From Pseudomonadota bacterium (GTDB lineage Bacteria; Pseudomonadota; Alphaproteobacteria; Rhizobiales; Xanthobacteraceae): a DNA stretch of 53,761 bases. A program made the position numbers and the translations under genes. This document shows, in pieces, positions 47,873 to 53,761 of this stretch. Location of the stretch: contig JAFAFP010000078.1 of the NCBI GenBank assembly GCA_023423415.1, forward strand, positions 1 to 53,761, written 5' to 3'. Within the stretch, counting starts at the first letter, position 1. Each line of letters begins with the position of its first letter. The notes below the pieces were generated by a model. It made no database searches and was not told the DNA's origin. It worked only from the letters and a program-made list of their open reading frames with translations.

Positions 47873-48619
47873 ATGGATGGATCCTGGTTCACAATTGTCA
47901 TTGTTATCGTCGCTTACCTGCTCGCCGGACTTGTCAAAGGCGTGATGGGGATGGGCTTGCCGCAGATCGCATTGGGGCTGCTTGCGTCGATGACGACGCC
48001 GGCTCAGGCCGCGGCCATTCTGATTGCGCCGTCGTTTGCGACCAATGCCTGGCAGATGGTGACAGGGCCGTATCTCCTTGGACTGATCCGGCGGTTGGGC
48101 GGGATGCTGGCGGGCATGTTTGTCGGCGCCTGGTTCGGGGCGGGCATCCTGACCGGTGCGAATGCCAAGCCGGCAGCGATCGGGCTGGGCCTCGTATTGA
48201 TTTTGTATGCGTTGATGGGGCTGCTGAAGATCAAATTCACCGTCCAGCGGCGTTCTGAATTTTGGCTCGGCCCACTGGTGGGTCTGGCGACCGGATATGT
48301 GACGGCAGCGACCGGTGTATTTGCCTTTCCCGCCTTGCCGTATCTGCAGGCGATCGGACTGGAAAAGGACGAACTGGTTCAGGCGCTGGGCCTGCATTTC
48401 ACTGTATCGACGGTCGCGCTGATGATTTTGTTGTGGGGCGGCGGCGCGTTCGATGCATCGGTTGGGTTGCTGTCGTTGTTCGCGATCGTGCCTGCTGTGC
48501 TTGGCATGTATCTGGGTCAGCGGGTGCGCCAGCGTATCAGCGTCGAGGCATTCCGGACTGTGCTGTTTGTCGGCGTGTTGTTGCTGGGCGCACAGTTGAT
48601 CTGGCGGAACGTGATGTGA
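47873..48619 (+). CDS. TauE/SafE-family membrane permease
   Basis: A 248-residue membrane protein with about eight segments in two repeats. The opening VAYLLAGLVKGVMGMGLP and the mirrored LGPLVGLATGYVTAATGVFAFP are the repeat signatures of the sulfite exporter TauE/SafE group, which exports or imports small anions such as sulfite or sulfoacetate. The substrate here is unknown. The start is uncertain: ATG 47873 or TTG 47852, and neither has a clear ribosome site. It is divergent from the YyaL-type gene. Confidence 0.85.
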   Translation: MDGSWFTIVIVIVAYLLAGLVKGVMGMGLPQIALGLLASMTTPAQAAAILIAPSFATNAWQMVTGPYLLGLIRRLGGMLAGMFVGAWFGAGILTGANAKPAAIGLGLVLILYALMGLLKIKFTVQRRSEFWLGPLVGLATGYVTAATGVFAFPALPYLQAIGLEKDELVQALGLHFTVSTVALMILLWGGGAFDASVGLLSLFAIVPAVLGMYLGQRVRQRISVEAFRTVLFVGVLLLGAQLIWRNVM

Positions 48620-48735
48620 GGCGGGCAGCGGTCGCAGGTTTCGTCTGAACATAGGACCTGCGCGGCCGTCTTTGCGTTAGCCATCGATCCGATCGGCTCT
48701 TTACCGGCTCGCCGGAAGGGAGTTGATGATCGGGC

Positions 48736-50109
48736 ATGACCGCTCCTGCACGTGAAACAATCTACGCCCTGTCCTCCGGAAGCCTTCCAGCCGCCATCGG
48801 TGTGGTCCGGATTTCCGGGCCGCAGGCCAAAGCCGCGCTGCTGGCGCTGATCGGCCGGGTGCCGCCGTCGCGACAGGCCGCTTTTGCCACGGTCCGCGAT
48901 CCGCAATCCGGCGCTGCGATCGATCAGGCGCTGGTGCTGTTCTTTGAAGGCCCCAACAGCGAGACCGGCGAGGATGTCGCCGAACTCCAGCTTCACGGCG
49001 GCCGGGCGGTGGTGGCCGCGACCTTCAACGCGCTATCGAAACTCGAAGGGACGCGGATGGCGGAGGCGGGGGAATTCACCCGCCGGGCGTTCGAAAACGG
49101 CAAGCTGGACCTCACCGCGATCGAGGGGCTGGCCGATCTCATCTATGCTGACACCGAATCCCAGCGGAAACAGGCGATCCGGCAGCTTCAGGGCCTTCTG
49201 GGCAACCGGGCGGAGGCCTGGCGCCGCCGTCTGATCGAGGCTCTGGCGCTGGTGGAGGCCGGAATCGACTTTTCCGACGAGGCGGATGTCGCCGCTGACG
49301 TCACCAGCCGGTCTCTGGAGGCCGTTCGTGCGCTGCAGCAGGAAATTGCTGTGGTCCTCGCGGACGGCCGGCGGGGTGAGCGGATGCGGGAAGGGCTGGT
49401 CGTTGCTATCGCCGGTCCGCCGAATGCCGGGAAATCGACCCTCCTGAACCGGATCGCCCGCCGGGATGTCGCGATTGTGTCTCCCTATGCCGGAACCACC
49501 CGGGATGTGATCGAGGTCCATCTCGATCTGGAAGGGTTCCCGGTCACCTTGCTGGATACGGCCGGGATCCGGGACTCTGAGGATCCCGTGGAGCAGGAGG
49601 GTGTATCCCGTGCCAAAGCCCGGGCGGCCGAGGCCGATCTGGTTTTATGGTTAACAGAAGGTGAAGGTTCGAATCCGGTTTCAGGGTCGAAAATACCTGA
49701 AACTTGGTCGGTCCGGACGAAGATTGATCTTCTGGATAAGCAAAAAGCCGAGCAAGCGGCTGAGGAGGGTGCTCGGACGTATTCCGGGTCCGAGGAACCT
49801 TACTTCTACGAGCTTTCCGCGCTGTCCGGCGCAGGGGTTGGAACCCTGCTCGCCGATCTGACCAAATTCGCGCGGGAGACGCTGGAATCGCGAGAACCGG
49901 CTCTGGTGACCCGCGAAAGGCAGCGGAATCTGCTGGAACAGACCGATTCCGCGCTGAAAAGGGCCATTTCCCGCGGCTCCGACGGTCAGGAGGACCTTTT
50001 TGCCGAAGAATTACGACTGGCCGGTCAGTCATTGGGGCGGATTACCGGCCGGGTCGATGTGGAGGACATCCTGGACGTGATCTTCCGGGATTTCTGCATT
50101 GGTAAATAG
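48736..50109 (+). CDS. mnmE: tRNA modification GTPase MnmE (TrmE)
   Basis: A 457-residue GTPase that, with MnmG, builds the cmnm5 group on the wobble uridine of several tRNAs. The N-terminal folate-binding domain (about 1-120) has IAAVRISG-like IGVVRISGPQ. The G domain has G1 GPPNAGKS (227-234), G2 AGTTRD (252-257) and G3 DTAG (274-277). The C-terminal CIGK (454-457) carries the catalytic Cys. A degenerate parS-like site overlaps its first codons. mnmG follows after 135 bases. Confidence 0.97.
   Translation: MTAPARETIYALSSGSLPAAIGVVRISGPQAKAALLALIGRVPPSRQAAFATVRDPQSGAAIDQALVLFFEGPNSETGEDVAELQLHGGRAVVAATFNALSKLEGTRMAEAGEFTRRAFENGKLDLTAIEGLADLIYADTESQRKQAIRQLQGLLGNRAEAWRRRLIEALALVEAGIDFSDEADVAADVTSRSLEAVRALQQEIAVVLADGRRGERMREGLVVAIAGPPNAGKSTLLNRIARRDVAIVSPYAGTTRDVIEVHLDLEGFPVTLLDTAGIRDSEDPVEQEGVSRAKARAAEADLVLWLTEGEGSNPVSGSKIPETWSVRTKIDLLDKQKAEQAAEEGARTYSGSEEPYFYELSALSGAGVGTLLADLTKFARETLESREPALVTRERQRNLLEQTDSALKRAISRGSDGQEDLFAEELRLAGQSLGRITGRVDVEDILDVIFRDFCIGK
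48744..48759. promoter_or_regulatory. parS: parS-like site 1 (degenerate)
   Basis: TCCTGCACGTGAAACA matches 13 of 16 bases of TGTTTCACGTGAAACA. It lies inside codons 3-8 of mnmE, where the codons are unusually low in GC. Confidence 0.55.
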
Positions 50110-50167
50110 GCCGTTTACCTTTTCTGATTCGAGTCCAGAGTCTTCGGACAAGGTTTTGAGACTCCTG

Positions 50168-50183
50168 CGTTTCACGTGAAACG
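50168..50183. promoter_or_regulatory. parS: parS-like site 2 (perfect palindrome)
   Basis: CGTTTCACGTGAAACG is a perfect 16-bp palindrome whose inner 14 bases equal the universal parS core; only the outermost pair differs. It sits in the mnmE-mnmG gap, 2.7 kb before parA. Confidence 0.9.
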
Positions 50184-50244
50184 GAACTCGAAGAATCCAA
50201 TTCTTTTGACGGTTTCCGCCGTCTCCACTACATAACCGCGCATC

Positions 50245-52116
50245 ATGGATGAGCGTTTTGATGTCATCGTCATCGGTGGCGGACATGCCGGCTGCGAGGC
50301 CGCGGCGGCGTCCGCGCGTATGGGCGCGTCTACGGCGCTGATCACGCACCGTTTTTCGACCATTGGGGCGATGTCCTGCAATCCGGCCATTGGTGGCCTC
50401 GGGAAGGGTCATCTGGTCCGGGAAATCGATGCTTTGGACGGCCTGATGGGCCGCGTCGCCGACCAGGGCGGCATTCAGTTCCGGGTTCTGAACCGCCGGA
50501 AGGGCCCGGCGGTCCGTGGACCTCGCGCTCAGGCCGACCGGAAGCTCTATGCCGCCGCCATGCAGCGGGCGATCCGGGAAACCGCCAATCTCACCGTCAT
50601 CGAGGCCGAAGCGGACGATCTGATTGAGAAGGATGGCCGGATCGTCGGTCTCCGCCTCGCAGACGGCCGTATTCTGGCCGCTGGCGCCGTCGTTCTGACC
50701 ACCGGAACCTTTCTCCGAGGCCTCATTCATATCGGCGAGCAGAAAATTCCGGCGGGCCGGGTCGGCGAGGCGCCGGCGATGGGCCTTTCCAAGTCGCTGG
50801 AACGATTTGGCTTCAATCTCGGCCGTCTGAAGACTGGCACCCCGCCACGCCTCGACGGCCGGACCATCGACTGGGCGTCGCTGGAGATGCAGCCGGGCGA
50901 CGAGCCGCCGGAGCCGTTCTCGACCTTTACGACCCGGATCGAGAACCCGCAGATCCAGTGCGGCATCACCCGCACGACCGAGGCGACCCATTCGGTCATC
51001 CGCGCCAACGTGCACCGTTCGCCGATGTATTCCGGCCAGATCGAGAGCCGGGGCCCCCGTTATTGCCCGTCGATCGAAGACAAGATCGTCCGGTTCGGGG
51101 AACGGGACGGGCATCAGATCTTCCTGGAGCCAGAAGGGCTCGACGATCACACGGTCTATCCGAACGGGATTTCCACCTCGCTCCCGGAGGAGGTCCAGCA
51201 CGCCGTGGTAGCCTCGATCCCCGGGCTGGAAAAGGCCAAGTTCATCCGGCCGGGCTACGCCATCGAGTACGACCACGTCGATCCGCGGGAATTGCAGCCC
51301 ACGCTGGAAACCAAGCGGGTTCAGGGGCTGTTCCTGGCCGGCCAGATCAACGGCACGACCGGTTACGAGGAAGCCGCAGCGCAGGGATTGCTGGCCGGGC
51401 TGAACGCCGCGGCGCGGGCAGGGGGTGGCGAGAAGATCATCTTCGACCGCGCCGAAGCCTATGTCGGCGTCATGGTCGACGACCTTGTTTCACGTGGAAT
51501 CACAGAGCCGTACCGCATGTTTACGTCGCGGGCGGAGTACCGGTTGGCGTTGCGGGCCGACAATGCGGACCAGCGTCTAACTGGCAAGGGGATCGCCCTC
51601 GGCTGCGTCGGGTCGGAGCGCCGCCACGCCTTCGAGGCCAAGGCGCAAGCGCTTGCCAATGCTCGGGAATTTGCTCGCTCGGTGACAATATCGCCGACCG
51701 AGGCGAACCGGCATGGGCTCACGCTCAAGAAGGACGGCCATCGCCGTACGGCGTTTGAACTGCTGTCCTATCCGGACGTCGGAATTGCCGACGTTTCGAG
51801 GATCTGGCCGGAGCTTGCAGTGCTGTCCCCGGCGGTCGCCGAGCAGCTCGAGATCGATGCCAAGTACGATGTCTACCTGACCCGCCAGGCCGCTGACGTT
51901 GCCTCTTATCGGAAAGACGAGGCGCTCGGTTTGCCCGACGATCTGGATTATGCGGCCATCGTCGGTCTGTCGAACGAAGCTCGTCATAAGCTGACGACCC
52001 ATCGCCCCCGGACCGTCGGTCATGCCGCTAAGCTCGAAGGGGTGACCCCGGCCGCACTCACGCTTCTGGTTGCTCATCTGCGGCGAGGTGCCCTTCGGTC
52101 CGCGGTTCAGGGATGA
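50245..52116 (+). CDS. mnmG: tRNA uridine 5-carboxymethylaminomethyl modification enzyme MnmG (GidA)
   Basis: A 623-residue FAD protein, partner of MnmE in wobble-uridine modification. The FAD motif VIVIGGGHAGCEAA has its Gly-rich loop at 11-16, followed by CNPAIGGLGKGHLVREIDALDG, the segment RGPRAQADRKLY, and GYEEAAAQGLLAG. Length is normal. It overlaps rsmG by four bases (ATGA). Two parS-like sites lie in or beside it. The order mnmE-mnmG-rsmG-parA(-parB) is an ancient origin-linked cluster. Confidence 0.98.
   Translation: MDERFDVIVIGGGHAGCEAAAASARMGASTALITHRFSTIGAMSCNPAIGGLGKGHLVREIDALDGLMGRVADQGGIQFRVLNRRKGPAVRGPRAQADRKLYAAAMQRAIRETANLTVIEAEADDLIEKDGRIVGLRLADGRILAAGAVVLTTGTFLRGLIHIGEQKIPAGRVGEAPAMGLSKSLERFGFNLGRLKTGTPPRLDGRTIDWASLEMQPGDEPPEPFSTFTTRIENPQIQCGITRTTEATHSVIRANVHRSPMYSGQIESRGPRYCPSIEDKIVRFGERDGHQIFLEPEGLDDHTVYPNGISTSLPEEVQHAVVASIPGLEKAKFIRPGYAIEYDHVDPRELQPTLETKRVQGLFLAGQINGTTGYEEAAAQGLLAGLNAAARAGGGEKIIFDRAEAYVGVMVDDLVSRGITEPYRMFTSRAEYRLALRADNADQRLTGKGIALGCVGSERRHAFEAKAQALANAREFARSVTISPTEANRHGLTLKKDGHRRTAFELLSYPDVGIADVSRIWPELAVLSPAVAEQLEIDAKYDVYLTRQAADVASYRKDEALGLPDDLDYAAIVGLSNEARHKLTTHRPRTVGHAAKLEGVTPAALTLLVAHLRRGALRSAVQG
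51486..51501. promoter_or_regulatory. parS: parS-like site 3 (degenerate, inside mnmG)
   Basis: TGTTTCACGTGGAATC matches the first 11 bases of the parS consensus fully and 13 of 16 in all. It is in frame with the DDLVSRGIT segment of mnmG and includes a TCA serine codon that is rare in this gene. Confidence 0.55.
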
Positions 52117-52811
52117 GCCGGTCCCGGCCTTCGGCTGCGCCGCGCGATCTCGAAGCCCGTCTCGCCGCCGACCGGGAACGAGCGCTCGAATCCTTCAACG
52201 ATTCACGTGAAATAGCCCCCCTGCTTGACCGTTACGTGGCAACCTTGTTGCAGTGGCAGACGACCACGAACCTGATTGCACCGTCGACAATCCCGGAACT
52301 CTGGACCCGGCATATCGCCGATTCGCTCCAGCTCCTTCGGTTCGCGCCCGGTGCTAGGCATTGGGTCGATCTTGGATCCGGCGGTGGCTTCCCCGGCGTT
52401 GTCATCGCATGCGCCCTGGCCGGTACGCCGGACGCCGTGGTGCATCTGGTCGAGAGCAATCTGAAAAAGGCGGCGTTTCTGCGCGAAGCCGTTCGGCTAA
52501 CCGGGGCTCCAGCCAAGGTCCATGCAGTCCGGATTGAAGACTTTGTGGATGGCTTCAACGAACCCGTGGAGATCGTCACCGCCCGCGCGCTAGCGTCTCT
52601 CGATAATCTCATCGAAAAGGCTTATCCCTTGTTGAACAGAGGCGCGCAGGCGCTGTTCCTGAAAGGACAAGATGTAGAGGTTGAATTGACCGCGGCTGCT
52701 AAATGTTGGACGATTAATGCTGAACTCATCCCAAGCATCACCGATGCTGGCGGGCGTATCGTCCAGATCCGTTCAGCCGAACGCCTCGCATCGCCGCGTT
52801 CAAGTAATTGA
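52113..52811 (+). CDS. rsmG: 16S rRNA (guanine527-N7)-methyltransferase RsmG (GidB)
   Basis: A 232-residue SAM-dependent methyltransferase acting on G527 of 16S rRNA, the change whose loss gives low-level streptomycin resistance. WVDLGSGGGFPGVVIACAL is the SAM-binding motif, and VTARALASLDNLIEKAYPLL follows. The N-terminal 40 residues are rich in Arg and Ala. Its ATG overlaps the mnmG stop by four bases. A parS-like site lies near codons 29-34. parA starts 26 bases after its stop. Confidence 0.96.
   Translation: MSRSRPSAAPRDLEARLAADRERALESFNDSREIAPLLDRYVATLLQWQTTTNLIAPSTIPELWTRHIADSLQLLRFAPGARHWVDLGSGGGFPGVVIACALAGTPDAVVHLVESNLKKAAFLREAVRLTGAPAKVHAVRIEDFVDGFNEPVEIVTARALASLDNLIEKAYPLLNRGAQALFLKGQDVEVELTAAAKCWTINAELIPSITDAGGRIVQIRSAERLASPRSSN
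52199..52214. promoter_or_regulatory. parS: parS-like site 4 (degenerate, inside rsmG)
   Basis: CGATTCACGTGAAATA matches 13 of 16 parS bases with an intact TTCACGTGAAA core. It codes for NDSREIA and uses TCA and ATA, both rare codons in this GC-rich genome, which hints that the DNA site itself is kept. Confidence 0.6.
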
Positions 52812-52837
52812 GATTGTTTTCCTAAAAGGGATTCGCC

Positions 52838-53701
52838 ATGACCGACGCCCCGACAATCGTCCCGCAGGACGCGGCTGAGCCGGCCGATGCCGCGCAGCCC
52901 AAGCCGATGCGCGTGCTCGCCGTCGCTAACCAGAAGGGCGGCGTCGGTAAAACGACGACCGCGATCAATCTCGGGACCGCCTTGGCCGCCATCGGCGAGC
53001 GCGTGCTGATCATCGACCTTGATCCGCAGGGCAATGCTTCGACCGGCCTCGGCATTGACCGACGCCAACGGAACCGTTCGACCTATGATGTGTTGGCCGG
53101 CGATGCGGCGTTGCGCGATGCGATTGTCACGACGTCGGTGCCGCGGCTGCATATTGCGCCTTCGACTCTCGACCTTGCCGGTCTCGAGCTTGAAGTATCG
53201 ACCGCGCGCGATCGCGCCGTTCGGCTACGCAATGCGATTGGCCGGTTGAATGACGGGCATGCTGATGGCAACGACTACACTTATGTGCTGGTCGATTGTC
53301 CGCCGTCACTGAACTTGCTCACGGTCAATGCGATGGCCGCATCCGACGCCATTCTCGTGCCGCTGCAATGCGAGTTCTTCGCGCTCGAAGGTCTGTCGCA
53401 ATTGCTAAAGACGGTCGAGCAGGTGAAGGAAACGCTCAATCCGCGTCTCTCGATTCACGGCATCGTGCTGACCATGTTCGACTCGCGCAACAACCTGTCG
53501 AACCAGGTCGTCGCCGATGTTCGCGAATTCATGGGCTCGAAAGTTTACGACACGGTTATCCCGCGCAACGTACGCATCTCGGAAGCACCGTCCTACGGAA
53601 AGCCGGTGCTGGTCTATGATCTCAAGTGTGCTGGCAGCGATGCTTATCTGAGATTGGCGACGGAGGTGATCCAGCGCGAGCGCGAACTCGCCGCGCACTA
53701 G
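52838..53701 (+). CDS. parA: Chromosome-partitioning ATPase ParA
   Basis: A 287-residue Walker-type ATPase that binds DNA non-specifically and moves ParB-parS complexes to the new pole. A Pro/Ala-rich tail (1-23) is followed by the deviant Walker A KGGVGKTT (33-40, signature Lys34), IIDLDPQGNASTGLG and VLVDCPPSLNLLTVNA. AAGGGA precedes the ATG. parB should follow directly; only 60 bases remain in the window after the stop and they show no start. It lies about 15 kb from the candidate oriC. Confidence 0.97.
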   Translation: MTDAPTIVPQDAAEPADAAQPKPMRVLAVANQKGGVGKTTTAINLGTALAAIGERVLIIDLDPQGNASTGLGIDRRQRNRSTYDVLAGDAALRDAIVTTSVPRLHIAPSTLDLAGLELEVSTARDRAVRLRNAIGRLNDGHADGNDYTYVLVDCPPSLNLLTVNAMAASDAILVPLQCEFFALEGLSQLLKTVEQVKETLNPRLSIHGIVLTMFDSRNNLSNQVVADVREFMGSKVYDTVIPRNVRISEAPSYGKPVLVYDLKCAGSDAYLRLATEVIQRERELAAH

Positions 53702-53761
53702 AGCCTTGGGGGGTTGGTGGTTTCAAAGCCGCGACTGTAGCGTTTGTTTTTTACGCGTTTT

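Overview
The window looks like an origin-proximal chromosome segment of an alphaproteobacterium of the order Hyphomicrobiales (Rhizobiales), most like the Xanthobacteraceae/Nitrobacteraceae lineage. The signs are high GC, many GTG starts, the order dnaQ-coaE-maf-ppsR | hemE-hemJ-rho and mnmE-mnmG-rsmG-parA, a 180-kDa type NAD-glutamate dehydrogenase, and several short dispersed palindromic repeats. I can place it in the order but not name a species.

Left part (1-7.2 kb): a truncated DASS-type anion transporter, then a three-gene export operon (HlyD-type adaptor, RbbA-like double-ATPase/permease, YhhJ-like permease) behind a near-consensus FNR/FixK box spaced like a class II promoter, then a tRNA-Thr(CGU) gene. 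From 7.3 to 12 kb a leftward operon runs hemC-hemD-mitofilin-like-hemY. Divergent from it are tsaD-gpsA-EVE and acetyl-CoA synthetase. From 16.8 to 34 kb are mostly single genes for envelope and central metabolism: an L,D-transpeptidase, a secreted nuclease-like protein, htpX, a heparinase II/III-like protein, purH, the large glutamate dehydrogenase, an AhpD-like protein, gamma-glutamyltransferase, then smr-mltA-tim44-like on the minus strand.

At 33.8-38.2 kb come fxsA, secB, dnaQ, coaE, maf and ppsR. The 390-base gap between ppsR (RP001/DUF299) and hemE is where the origin lies in Caulobacter and Rickettsia. It holds seven GANTC methylation sites, two one-mismatch DnaA boxes and an AT-rich tract next to hemE, so I call it a candidate oriC. 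Genes nearby mostly point away from it: minus strand to the left, plus strand to the right.

Right part (38.2-53.8 kb): hemE, a metallo-beta-lactamase-fold gene, hemJ and rho, then mnmE-mnmG-rsmG-parA with one perfect 16-bp palindromic parS-like site and three degenerate ones. Between rho and mnmE lies about 6 kb of accessory genes: an FCD-type GntR regulator with a perfect 23-bp palindrome at its start, an ectoine-hydroxylase-like Fe/2-oxoglutarate dioxygenase, an oxidoreductase with a SAF domain, a YyaL-type thioredoxin/glycosidase-fold protein and a TauE/SafE permease. The regulator-dioxygenase-oxidoreductase unit is the most promising uncharacterised pathway here.

Five heme-pathway genes (hemC, hemD, hemY-like, hemE, hemJ) lie in two groups. 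parA, the parS-like sites and the candidate oriC together mark the replication/segregation centre of the chromosome.
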